Below, piece after piece: positions 9,017-16,830 of a DNA stretch of 64,000 nucleotides. Origin of the DNA: Parvibaculum sp049671045. Its GTDB lineage: Bacteria; Pseudomonadota; Alphaproteobacteria; Parvibaculales; Parvibaculaceae. A model generated the notes under the pieces. It worked only from the letters and a program-made list of their open reading frames with translations, made no database searches and was not told the origin of the DNA. The position numbers and the translations under genes were made by a program. The stretch is taken from contig NZ_JBATUH010000111.1 in assembly GCF_049671045.1 (NCBI RefSeq), positions 10,124-74,123 on the forward strand, in the 5' to 3' direction. The stretch's first letter is position 1. Every line of letters starts with the position of its first letter.

Positions 9017-9206
9017 TGTTCGACCCTTTGCCAACACTCATGCCGCCGGTCCGCCGGGCTCCGGCTCAAGCGGCATAAACTAAGGCAAATCGGAGGAAAG
9101 TCATCAACCGCCCATTGGGGCGTGAGGCTTGCGAACCTTTGGGGCTGGCCCGGCGCTCCCGCCTCGGAGATATTTGGCGAAGAGGGAAATGAGGGAGGAG
9201 GACGAA

Positions 9207-10424
9207 ATGCAGGTGCAGCCGATACCGGGACTGGGCGAGGACATCAACGAGATCAGGCTTCGGACCGCGAAGATCGTGTCGGAGGAGATCATTCCCGCCG
9301 AGCCGGTTCTCTTCAAGGGCGGCGAGGAGGCGAAGGAAACGCGCCGGCGCATCGCCGCCCTTGTGAAGGAGGACGGGCTCTGGGCGCCGCACCTCCCGGA
9401 AGAATATGGCGGCATGGGCATCGGCTTTCTGAAGCATGCCTATATGAACGAGATTCTCGCCTGGTCGCCCTTTTCGGCCCGGCTTTTCGGCGTCGTCGCG
9501 CCCAATTCCGGCAATCAGAAGATCCTGCTCAAATACGGCACGCCCGACCAGAAGCGGAAATGGCTCGAGCCGCTCATTCGCGGCGAGATCGAAAGCTGCT
9601 TCTCGATGACCGAGCCGAACCAGCCGGGGTCCGATCCTTATGCGATCCAGACCCGCGCCGTGCGGGATGGCGATCATTGGGTCATCAATGGGCACAAATG
9701 GTTCACGTCGAACGCGCGCGCGGCCAACTTCGCCATCGTCATGTGCCGCACCGAGGCCTCGGACGGGAAGGGCGGCACCAAGGACAAGATGACCCAGATC
9801 ATTGTCCCCATGGACACGCCGGGCGTGAACATCATCCGTTCGGTGCCCGTCTGGGGGCATACCGGCGGCGACCACTGCGAGATCAGATATGAGAATGTCC
9901 GTGTGCCGCTCGAAAACCAGCTAGGCCGCACCGGGTCGGGCCATCAGGCGGCGCAGGACCGGCTCGGCGAAGGCCGGGTCTTCCACTGCATGAACTCGAT
10001 CGGCCAGATGTGGCGGGCCTTCGATCTCATGTGCAAGCGCGCCATCACGCGCGAGGTGCATGGCGGCAGGCTTGAGACCAAGCAGTTCGTGCAGGGCTTC
10101 ATCGCCGACAGCTACATGGACATTCAGGCCGCGCGGCTCATGACCATTCACTGCGCCCACAAGATGGAAGATGGCCAGGACGCGCGCGTCGATATTTCGG
10201 CGATCAAGGTTTTCGTGCCGGCAGCCTTCGAGCGCGTCGTCGACCGCGCGATCCAGGTGCATGGCGCGCTCGGCGTCTCGGGCGATACGCCGCTTGCGGG
10301 CATGTATATGGGCGCGCGCACGCTCAGGATCGCCGACGGGCCGGACGAGGTTCATCGTATTGTCATCGCGAAGAACATACTTAAATGCTACCACGAAGGC
10401 GCAAACTGGGATTTCGGCGTCTAG
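9207..10424 (+). CDS. Acyl-CoA dehydrogenase
   Basis: This flavin-dependent acyl-CoA dehydrogenase has 405 residues from the ATG at 9207, which follows a strong GGAGGAGGAC ribosome-binding site. The N-terminal helical domain contains PHLPEEYGGMGIGFL. The middle domain has the flavin/substrate motifs SCFSMTEPNQPGSDP and HWVINGHKWFTSNA. The C-terminal domain carries AIQVHGALGVSGDTPLA and ends with the ADGPDEVH motif. The pattern (NSGNQKILLKYGTPDQKRKWL and the GSGHQAAQDRLGEGR helix) resembles the ACAD10/ACAD11 branch, which favours long or branched acyl-CoAs. It introduces the first double bond in beta-oxidation and passes electrons to ETF. Confidence 0.93.
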   Translation: MQVQPIPGLGEDINEIRLRTAKIVSEEIIPAEPVLFKGGEEAKETRRRIAALVKEDGLWAPHLPEEYGGMGIGFLKHAYMNEILAWSPFSARLFGVVAPNSGNQKILLKYGTPDQKRKWLEPLIRGEIESCFSMTEPNQPGSDPYAIQTRAVRDGDHWVINGHKWFTSNARAANFAIVMCRTEASDGKGGTKDKMTQIIVPMDTPGVNIIRSVPVWGHTGGDHCEIRYENVRVPLENQLGRTGSGHQAAQDRLGEGRVFHCMNSIGQMWRAFDLMCKRAITREVHGGRLETKQFVQGFIADSYMDIQAARLMTIHCAHKMEDGQDARVDISAIKVFVPAAFERVVDRAIQVHGALGVSGDTPLAGMYMGARTLRIADGPDEVHRIVIAKNILKCYHEGANWDFGV

Positions 10425-10482
10425 GCTCAACCGGATTGCGGCGCGGGGACTGCTCCCGCGCCCGGAGGAGGGTGACAGAACA

Positions 10483-11820
10483 ATGACGGCGGCGGATGGA
10501 GGGAGCGGTCTCATGAGGCAACGTGCCCTTGGTCTCGTCGATCGCTGGACGGGGACGCGAACTTTCATCATCGCATCCGCCCTCGTCTTTCTCGTCCTGG
10601 TGTTCGCGGGCGCGATCGGCGCCCTGCCTGCCATCCTTGCCTTCCTCGCGCTTGCGGGCATCGCCGTGCTGCGGGGCACGCTGACCGGCGAGACGAAGGT
10701 CGTCACCCGTGCGCCGATGGCCGAGCCCGTTTCCGCCGCGGCGATCCTCGGCGCTGGCGCGGGCCAGGCCATTCTCAACCAGTTGCCCGACCCCGTCGTC
10801 GTGCTCGACGGCACGGGCCGCGTCATTCTGACGAACCGGGCTGCGAACGCGCTCATCGGCGAGGCCGCGCTCGGCAAGCATGTCGCCACCGTGCTGCGCA
10901 TAGCCCCGCTCATGACAGCGCTCCAGGGCGTGTCGAGGGGAGGGGAAGGCGTTGCGGTCGAATACAGCGTCCCCGTTCCCGTCGAGCGGCATTACAACGC
11001 GATCATCCGCCCGATCGAGATCGAGGCCCCCGGCACGGGCCCCGCGGGCGACCCCCTACGCCGCCGCAAGGGCAGCCCCGTGCTTCTGCTCCTGCGCGAC
11101 ATCACCGAGATGCGGCGCGTAGAGGCGATGCGCGTCGATTTCATCGCCAATGCCAGCCACGAGCTGAAAACGCCGCTCGCTTCGCTGTCGGGTTTCATCG
11201 AGACGCTGAAGGGCCACGCCAAGGATGATCCGGAGGCGCAGGCGCGCTTCCTCGACATCATGGCCGATCAGGCCGGCCGGATGCGCCGGCTGATCGAGGG
11301 CCTGCTCTCGCTCTCGCGCATCGAGCTGCGCGAGCATATGCGTCCGGTCAACGTGGTCGATCTGCATGGCGTGGTGAACGATGTGGTCGACGGGCTGACG
11401 CCTCTTGCCGAGAAGAGCGGCGTCGAAATCGCCGTGTCGGCGCCCGAGGGCCTGCCGAGTGTCAGGGGTGACCGCGACGAGCTTGTCCAGGTGGTCCAGA
11501 ACCTCGTGGACAATGCGCTCCGCTATGGCCGGAGCGGCAAGCGGATCGAGATCGCGCTGGCGCCGGACAGCCGGGCCGGCAAGCCCGCCGTCCGGCTCTC
11601 CGTCCGCGATTTCGGCCCCGGCATCGCGCGCGAGGACCTGCCGCGCCTGACCGAGCGCTTCTACCGCGTCGAGGCAACGGCGGGCCGCGTCAGCGGCGGC
11701 ACCGGGCTCGGGCTCGCCATCGTGAAGCACATCGTGAACCGCCATGAAGGGACGCTCGCCATCGACAGCGAGCTTGGCGTGGGCTCTGTCTTCACGGTCA
11801 CGCTCCCCGCCATCGCCTGA
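10483..11820 (+). CDS. phoR: Phosphate regulon sensor histidine kinase PhoR
   Basis: This membrane histidine kinase has 445 residues. Two hydrophobic helices occupy about residues 27-65, a PAS-type domain about 95-180, the phosphoacceptor box is NASHELKTPL with His226, and the ATPase domain shows NLVDNALRYG, DFGPGI and GTGLGLAIVKHI. Two short TM helices with no large periplasmic domain, plus adjacency to phoU and phoB, identify PhoR. The ATG at 10483 follows a GGAGGAGGG stretch; a second ATG at 10513 is possible. In relatives pstCAB usually lies between phoR and phoU; here only about 250 non-coding bases do. Confidence 0.92.
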   Translation: MTAADGGSGLMRQRALGLVDRWTGTRTFIIASALVFLVLVFAGAIGALPAILAFLALAGIAVLRGTLTGETKVVTRAPMAEPVSAAAILGAGAGQAILNQLPDPVVVLDGTGRVILTNRAANALIGEAALGKHVATVLRIAPLMTALQGVSRGGEGVAVEYSVPVPVERHYNAIIRPIEIEAPGTGPAGDPLRRRKGSPVLLLLRDITEMRRVEAMRVDFIANASHELKTPLASLSGFIETLKGHAKDDPEAQARFLDIMADQAGRMRRLIEGLLSLSRIELREHMRPVNVVDLHGVVNDVVDGLTPLAEKSGVEIAVSAPEGLPSVRGDRDELVQVVQNLVDNALRYGRSGKRIEIALAPDSRAGKPAVRLSVRDFGPGIAREDLPRLTERFYRVEATAGRVSGGTGLGLAIVKHIVNRHEGTLAIDSELGVGSVFTVTLPAIA

Positions 11821-11901
11821 GCGCAGGCGGACCCTCGCCATGCCCGGCCATGCCGCAGCTCGGGATTGAGCGGATTGCCGGTTTCCGGGTTACTATGGCG
11901 A

Positions 11902-11930
11902 CTGTCAGAAAAGTGACACAAAACCGTCAC
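11902..11930 (+). promoter_or_regulatory. Pho-box-like repeats upstream of phoU-phoB
   Basis: CTGTCAG (11902-11908), GTGACAC (11913-11919) and CCGTCAC (11924-11930) follow each other at 11-base intervals separated by AAAA and AAAA. The CTGTCA-like heptamer with 11-base period is the layout of PhoB sites. The outer two units fit the consensus well, the middle one poorly. The site lies about 140 bases upstream of the phoU start, in the gap where pst genes would be expected. Confidence 0.6.
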
Positions 11931-12070
11931 GAACAATTCGCACCCGGGCATTAGCTTCCGCGCGTGATTACGGAAGTGGCCGACGACGCCCCGGAATGGC
12001 GAGGCCCGGCGGGCGCCGCCGAGATCAGCGGCACAGCAGAGGCTCTATCAAGGCCAAGAGGAGACCAGGC

Positions 12071-12781
12071 GTGACCGACCATACAGTTAAGTCCTTCCAG
12101 GAAGAACTCGACTCCATTGCCGCGAGCATCGCCCAGATGGGCGGGATGACCGAAGCCCAGCTCACCAATGCGATCGAGGCGGTGTCGCGCCGCGACAGCG
12201 GGCTGGCCGAGCGCACGGTCCAGGAGGACCGCCGGATCGACGCGCTCGAAGCCGAGATCGAGGCGCGCGCCATCCGCATCATCGCGCTGCGCCAGCCCAT
12301 GGCGTCCGACCTGCGCGAAGCCATTTCTGCGATCAAGATTTCGACCGATCTCGAGCGTATCGGCGATCTTGCGAAGAACATCGCGAAGCGCGCCCTCGTC
12401 ATTCAGGGCGATTTCGATACGCCCGTCCGCCTCATTCAGGGCATCGCCCGCATGGGGCGTCTCGCGCAGCACCAGCTCAAGCTCGTGCTCGACGCCTTCT
12501 CGAACCGCGACGCGCACGCGGCGATGGAGGTCTGGCGCGGCGATGAGGAGATCGACGAGATGTACAACTCGGTCTTCCGCGAGCTTCTGACCTACATGAT
12601 GGAAGATCCGCGCACGATCGGCGTCTGCACGCATCTTCTCTTCATTGCCAAGAATATCGAGCGCATCGGCGACCATGCGACCAACGTCGCCGAGACGGTG
12701 ACCTATTTCGTGACCGGCGAGCGCGTCGTCGATGACAGGCCGAAGGGCGACAAGACAAGCTCGACGCCCGTTGGCGCCTAG
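12071..12781 (+). CDS. phoU: Phosphate signalling complex protein PhoU
   Basis: This all-helical protein of 236 residues has the two PhoU repeats: TEAQLTNAIEAVSRRDSGLAE with REAISAIKISTDLERIGDLAKNIAKR, and LAQHQLKLVLDAF with FIAKNIERIGDHATNVAETV. The two metal-binding motifs of the family (DLERIGDLAKNI and NIERIGDHATNV) are intact. PhoU links the Pst transporter to PhoR and keeps the kinase off when phosphate is plentiful. The start is GTG at 12071, which follows AAGAGGAGACC and gives the usual family length; an ATG at 11996 is in frame but has no ribosome-binding site. phoB follows after 35 bases. Confidence 0.93.
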   Translation: MTDHTVKSFQEELDSIAASIAQMGGMTEAQLTNAIEAVSRRDSGLAERTVQEDRRIDALEAEIEARAIRIIALRQPMASDLREAISAIKISTDLERIGDLAKNIAKRALVIQGDFDTPVRLIQGIARMGRLAQHQLKLVLDAFSNRDAHAAMEVWRGDEEIDEMYNSVFRELLTYMMEDPRTIGVCTHLLFIAKNIERIGDHATNVAETVTYFVTGERVVDDRPKGDKTSSTPVGA

Positions 12782-12816
12782 AAGCCGGCGCATGGAAGGA
12801 TGAGTGTGAGGTTCGG

Positions 12817-13563
12817 ATGGCGATGACTGAAGGGCGCGAGCAGGCCGGTGCGGTCTTCGAGCGCCGCATGAAGCCGACGGTGATGATCGTCGAGGACGAG
12901 GAAGCGCTTCTGACGCTCCTCCAGTACAACCTCGAAAAGGAGGGCTATCGCGTCCTTGTCGCCGCCGATGGCGATGAGGCCGCGATGCTGATCCGCGAGG
13001 AAACGCCGGACCTCGTGCTTCTCGACTGGATGCTGCCCGGCATTTCCGGCATCGAGCTTTGCCGGCGCCTGCGCGGCCGCTCCGAAACCCGCAACCTTCC
13101 GATCATCATGATCACGGCGCGGGGCGAGGAGGCCGATCGCATCCGCGGCCTCGATACGGGCGCCGACGACTATGTGACGAAGCCCTTTTCGATGACGGAG
13201 CTTCTCGCGCGCATCCGCGCCGTGATGCGCCGCATCCGCCCCGCGCTTACGGAGGATCTCGTCACTTTCGGCGACATTGTGATCGACCGCGCCGCCCACC
13301 GCGTGCGGCGCGGCGCGCGCGAGGTGCATCTCGGCCCGACCGAATACCGCCTGCTCGATCACCTGATCCAGCATCCCGGCCGCGTCTTCAGCCGCGAACA
13401 GCTTCTCGACGCCGTCTGGGGCTCGGATGTCTATGTCGAGGCCCGCACCGTGGACGTGCATGTCGGCCGCCTTCGCAAGGCTCTCAACGACAAGGGCGAG
13501 AGGGACCCGATCCGCACCGTGCGCTCCGCCGGCTATTCGCTCGACGAGCAGTTCACGGCCTGA
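12817..13563 (+). CDS. phoB: Phosphate regulon response regulator PhoB
   Basis: This OmpR-class response regulator has 248 residues. The receiver has acidic residues in VEDEEA, phosphoacceptor Asp70 in LVLLDWMLPG, a Thr in MITARG and Lys in VTKPFS. The C-terminal winged helix shows EVHLGPTEYRLLDHLIQHPGRVFSREQLLDAVWG and TVDVHVGRLRKAL. LLDWMLPGISG is characteristic of PhoB. The N-terminus is about 17 residues longer than usual; an internal ATG (MKPTVMIVED) at 12868 would give the family length. The gene ends 8 bases from the convergent OYE gene. Confidence 0.93.
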   Translation: MAMTEGREQAGAVFERRMKPTVMIVEDEEALLTLLQYNLEKEGYRVLVAADGDEAAMLIREETPDLVLLDWMLPGISGIELCRRLRGRSETRNLPIIMITARGEEADRIRGLDTGADDYVTKPFSMTELLARIRAVMRRIRPALTEDLVTFGDIVIDRAAHRVRRGAREVHLGPTEYRLLDHLIQHPGRVFSREQLLDAVWGSDVYVEARTVDVHVGRLRKALNDKGERDPIRTVRSAGYSLDEQFTA

Positions 13564-13570
13564 GGCGGCT

Positions 13571-14674
13571 TTAGCTGCCGTAGGGCTTCAGCAATGATTT
13601 GAGAGTGGGCGGCTGCGAACGCAGATACTGGTTCGGCGCATGCGCCTGCGCGCCGAGTTCCGCCGCCGCATGCCACGGCCAGCGCGGATCGTAGAGCACG
13701 CCGCGGGCGAGCGCGACGAGATCGGCTTTCCCCGAGGCGAGGATCTCCTCGGCCTGCCGCGCTTCGGTGATGAGGCCGACCGCGATGACGGGAAGCTTTG
13801 TTTCGCGCTTCAGCCTCTCGGCGAAAGGCACCTGATAGCCCGGCCCCGCGGCGATCTTCTGCGCGGGCGTGAGGCCGCCGCTTGACACGTGGATATAGGC
13901 AGCGCCCCGTTCCTCGAGCTTGCGGGTAAGCGCCGCGGTCTGGTCGACGTCCCATCCGCCCTCCGCCCAATCCGTCGCCGAGACGCGGATGCCGACCGGC
14001 ATCCCGGCCGGAACGGCGGCGCGTATCGCCTCGAAGACCTCCAGCGGAAAGCGCATCCGGTTTTCAAGCGAGCCGCCATAGGCGTCGTCGCGGCGGTTGG
14101 AAAGCGGCGAGAGGAACTGGTGGAGCAGATAGCCATGGGCGGCGTGAAGCTCGATGGCGCAGAAGCCGAGGCGGTACGCGCGGACGGCTGAAGCCGCGAA
14201 AGCCTCCTTCACCCGCTGAAGCCCCGCGCGGTCGAGGGCCACGGGGGCGTCGTCCGTGGCGGCGAAGGGAAGGGCGCTCGGCGCGACGGTCCGCCAGCCG
14301 CCATCGCCGGCAGCGATCTGCTTGCCGCCTTCCCATGGCGCGCGGGTCGATGCCTTGCGGCCCGCATGGGCAAGCTGCAGCGCGATGGGGATGGGCGACC
14401 AGTCGCGGACGGCGCGAAGGACGCGGCCCAGCGCTTCCTCCGTCCGGTCAGACCAGAGGCCGAGATCGGCTGGCGAAATGCGTCCCTCGGGCTCCACCGC
14501 GGTTGCCTCGACGATGAGAAGCCCCGCGCCCGAAAGCGCCAGATTGCCGAGGTGAATGAGGTGCCAGTCGGTCGCCGCGCCCTCATCGGCCGAATACTGG
14601 CACATGGGCGCGATGACGATACGGTTTTCGAGGGTGAGCCCGTCGAGACTGACGGGCTGGAAGAGATGGCTCAT
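13571..14674 (-). CDS. NADH:flavin oxidoreductase, Old Yellow Enzyme family (YqjM-like)
   Basis: This FMN-dependent TIM-barrel ene-reductase has 367 residues. MSHLFQPVSLDGLTLENRIVIAPMCQYSADEG is split here only by description: the motif NRIVIAPMCQYSA is the YqjM-type Cys-containing FMN loop near residue 25. Further motifs are QLAHAGRKA, the FMN/substrate His pair in ELHAAHGYLLHQFLSP, and RRDDAYGGSLENRMRF. It reduces activated C=C bonds with NAD(P)H; the physiological substrate is unknown. The ATG at 14674 is preceded by GAGAGG; an upstream in-frame start at 14761 would extend into the gcrA terminator. Confidence 0.92.
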   Translation of the reverse strand: MSHLFQPVSLDGLTLENRIVIAPMCQYSADEGAATDWHLIHLGNLALSGAGLLIVEATAVEPEGRISPADLGLWSDRTEEALGRVLRAVRDWSPIPIALQLAHAGRKASTRAPWEGGKQIAAGDGGWRTVAPSALPFAATDDAPVALDRAGLQRVKEAFAASAVRAYRLGFCAIELHAAHGYLLHQFLSPLSNRRDDAYGGSLENRMRFPLEVFEAIRAAVPAGMPVGIRVSATDWAEGGWDVDQTAALTRKLEERGAAYIHVSSGGLTPAQKIAAGPGYQVPFAERLKRETKLPVIAVGLITEARQAEEILASGKADLVALARGVLYDPRWPWHAAAELGAQAHAPNQYLRSQPPTLKSLLKPYGS

Positions 14675-14758
14675 CGGCAATCCTCTCGTCGGCAGATCAT
14701 TGCGAATAGTGGCGAGATTAATGCCGGGACCGCGAAAGTCGAACTGCCACCCGTGCAA

Positions 14759-14799
14759 CAAAAAACCGGCCTACCCGAAAATCGGGTTGCCGGTTTTTG
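14759..14799 (-). terminator. Rho-independent terminator after gcrA
   Basis: Read on the minus strand, an A-tract, the stem CCGGC plus ACCCGA-type inner stem, and a run of six T form a textbook intrinsic terminator directly after the gcrA stop. The A-tract on the other side means it could also work for plus-strand transcripts. Confidence 0.88.
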
Positions 14800-14817
14800 T
14801 TCAGGCCCTCGCGATTG

Positions 14818-15339
14818 TCAGATCGCGTAGCTGTCCTTGCGCAGGCGGTCGCGATTGCGCCGCGGCTGCACGGGCTGGTAGGCGAGCCGTGAGTGTTCCG
14901 CGCAATAGGGCGAGTTGGAGTCCGCTCCGCGCCCGCAGAAGTGGAAGCCCGGCCGGCCCGGATCGCCAATCGGCCACTTGCAGGTGTGCTCGGTGAGCGT
15001 CAGAACCGTCGCCCTCTTGGCCGGGTCGATCACTTCCTCTGCCTCGACACGGGCGATCTCGGCCCGTTCGATGATCGGCGCCGCGCTGCGGACATCTTCC
15101 ACCCTGCGCTCCGCGACCAGCGGATCGGGGCGCCCGCGCAGGGGCGGCATGGTCCGCGTGGTCTGCGTCCGGGGCCGTGCCGGGCGGCTCGGCGTCGCGC
15201 GGCCGGAAAGGCCCAGACGATGCACCTTGCCGATCACGGCGTTACGCGTCACCCCGCCAAGCTGCTTGGCGACCTGGCTTGCGCTCAGCCCGTCCGCCCA
15301 GAGCTTCTTCAACATTTCAACGCGTTCATCGGTCCACAT
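14818..15339 (-). CDS. gcrA: Cell cycle transcriptional regulator GcrA
   Basis: This 173-residue protein has the GcrA N-terminal DNA-binding domain: MWTDERVEMLKKLWADGLSA, then SQVAKQLGGVTRNAVIGKVHRLGL. After a Pro/Arg linker comes the C-terminal conserved block CKWPIGDPGRPGFHFCG with SPYCAEHSRLAYQP, which binds the sigma70 holoenzyme. In Caulobacter GcrA activates a large set of cell-cycle genes at CcrM-methylated GANTC promoters. It starts at the ATG at 15339 behind GGGGAAGGTG. The upstream region has GANTC sites at 15341 and 15383 and a perfect DnaA box at 15547. Confidence 0.96.
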   Translation of the reverse strand: MWTDERVEMLKKLWADGLSASQVAKQLGGVTRNAVIGKVHRLGLSGRATPSRPARPRTQTTRTMPPLRGRPDPLVAERRVEDVRSAAPIIERAEIARVEAEEVIDPAKRATVLTLTEHTCKWPIGDPGRPGFHFCGRGADSNSPYCAEHSRLAYQPVQPRRNRDRLRKDSYAI

Positions 15340-15659
15340 TGAATCACCTTCCCCTCGCCTCGATGCTCATGCCGGCCCGCGTGACTCGCGGGATGCCGAT
15401 CGAGGCCGATAAGGCGACGCCCGGAAGCGAGTGAGGACGGGACGTCGCAAAGGCCATTTTGCAGCACTAGATTTCGTAGGCCGTGAAAGTAAATATACAA
15501 GATGAGGGCATATTTCCGCAACCATGCCGTGCGGGCGTGCTACCCCTTATCCACAGGAATTCAGGCTTTTCCAGACAATTGCCTCCGCCATGCCGACGGC
15601 GTAAAGCTCACGGCCCGGCGAGAATAAAGCCCGACGAGAACAGGAAGACGGAGAACGCG
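15340..15659. promoter_or_regulatory. gcrA upstream region with DnaA box and GANTC sites
   Basis: This 320-base stretch between divergent gcrA and the ABC-2 permease gene has no coding potential I can support. It contains TTATCCACA at 15547-15555, an exact DnaA box 208 bases upstream of gcrA; GAATC at 15341-15345, one base beyond the gcrA start codon; and GACTC at 15383-15387. An AT-rich patch near 15490-15500 (minus-strand TTGTATATTT) is the best -10-like candidate for gcrA. Confidence 0.7.
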
Positions 15660-16490
15660 ATGACCACTGCTTCGGACGAGCCTTCGATCCCGCGCTTCCC
15701 CACGCGCGGCGCGCGCCGCTTCGGCGCGGTCAACTGGCTCGGCACCTGGACGCTCTACGTCAAGGAAGTGCGGCGCTTCTGGAAAGTCCTTGTGCAGACG
15801 ATTGTCGCGCCCGTCATCACGACGCTTCTCTATCTTGCGATTTTCGCCCTTGCGGTCGGGCATCTGCGTCCCGCCGTTCACGGCGTTCCCTTCATCGAGT
15901 TTCTGGCGCCGGGCCTCATCATGATGACGATGATCCAGAACGCCTTCGCCAATACTTCTTCCTCCATCCTCATTTCCAAGGTGCAGGGCAATATCGTCGA
16001 TCTGCTCATGCCCCCCCTTTCGCCCGGCGAACTCAATTTCGGGATCGCCATGGCAGGCGTCACGCGCGGCGTCGTCGTCGGGCTCGTCACGGCTGCGAGC
16101 ATGCTGCCGTTCGTGGGCCTTCAGGTGGCGCATCTCTGGGCGGTTGTCTTCTTCGCGGTCGGCGCCTCGCTCATGCTCTCGCTTCTCGGCATGATTGGCG
16201 GCATCTGGTCGGAGAAGTTCGACCATCTCCAGGCGGTGACGAATTTCATCGTCCTGCCGCTCACCTTCCTGTCGGGCACCTTCTATTCGGTCGAGCAGCT
16301 TCCGGGCTTCGCCCGCACGATCACGCATTGGAACCCGGTCTTCTATCTGATCGACGGCTTCCGCTATGGCTTCACCGGGCAGGCGGACAGCTCCATCGAG
16401 ACCGGCGTCGTCCTCACCATCGCCATCAATGCCGTGCTCTGGATCGTGAGCGACCGGCTCTTCCGGCGTGGCTACCGGCTGAAGGGGTAG
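15660..16490 (+). CDS. ABC-2 type transporter permease
   Basis: This integral membrane protein of 276 residues has about six predicted helices, for example VLVQTIVAPVITTLLYLAIFAL near residues 40-60 and AVVFFAVGASLMLSLLGMIGG in the middle. It carries the ABC-2 permease motifs FIEFLAPGLIMMTMIQNAFANTSSS and PLTFLSGTFYSVEQLP, as in drug or polysaccharide exporters of the NodJ/YadH type. No ATPase gene lies next to it in this window, so the partner is probably encoded elsewhere. The ATG at 15660 follows GGAGAA. The substrate is unknown. Confidence 0.88.
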   Translation: MTTASDEPSIPRFPTRGARRFGAVNWLGTWTLYVKEVRRFWKVLVQTIVAPVITTLLYLAIFALAVGHLRPAVHGVPFIEFLAPGLIMMTMIQNAFANTSSSILISKVQGNIVDLLMPPLSPGELNFGIAMAGVTRGVVVGLVTAASMLPFVGLQVAHLWAVVFFAVGASLMLSLLGMIGGIWSEKFDHLQAVTNFIVLPLTFLSGTFYSVEQLPGFARTITHWNPVFYLIDGFRYGFTGQADSSIETGVVLTIAINAVLWIVSDRLFRRGYRLKG

Positions 16491-16526
16491 GGCTGTAAAT
16501 TATGGAACATGATGGCGGCGGGCGGA

Positions 16527-16555
16527 TTGACAGCCCCCGCCTCGCTCCGTAATAC
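16527..16555 (+). promoter_or_regulatory. Strong sigma70-type promoter upstream of argD
   Basis: TTGACA at 16527-16532, a 17-base spacer and TAATAC at 16550-16555 give a near-consensus promoter. The expected transcription start is near 16562. It precedes an intrinsic terminator by only about a dozen bases. Confidence 0.75.
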
Positions 16556-16573
16556 TCCGATGCTTCTCGGATC

Positions 16574-16597
16574 GCCGCCCCCATAAGGCGGCTTTTT
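16574..16597 (+). terminator. Intrinsic terminator in the argD leader
   Basis: GCCGCC (16574-16579), loop CCCATAA, GGCGGC (16587-16592) and then TTTTTCT. It would end transcripts of the ABC permease gene and, because it sits just after a consensus promoter, would also cut short any transcript starting near 16562. Confidence 0.85.
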
Positions 16598-16830
16598 CTA
16601 TTGGGCGCATGCCATCGGGCGCGAGAAATGCCCGGCCGCCCGGCGAGGGGACGGAGTGATCGAATGATCCTGAACGGGAAACGACGACGCTGACAGAGAG
16701 ACCCCCGGCACCGGCGAGGTGCGCGGGAAGCCGCTCTTCGTCGTTTGCAATTCCCACCGTCGCCCGGCCAGCGATGCTCTCCCGGATTTAGAGAGCTCTG
16801 CGGCCCAGGAAGAAAAGAGAAGGATTTATC
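16598..16830 (+). promoter_or_regulatory. argD 5' leader with nested complementary segments
   Basis: No gene is visible in this stretch. It contains nested complementary arms: GACGG 16650-16654 with CCGTC 16757-16761, GGGAA 16676-16680 with TTCCC 16751-16755, ACGACG 16681-16686 with CGTCGT 16739-16744, and an inner hairpin with CACC 16709-16712 and GGTG 16718-16721. This is consistent with a multi-stem RNA leader, although GC-rich sequence gives such matches easily. Confidence 0.4.
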
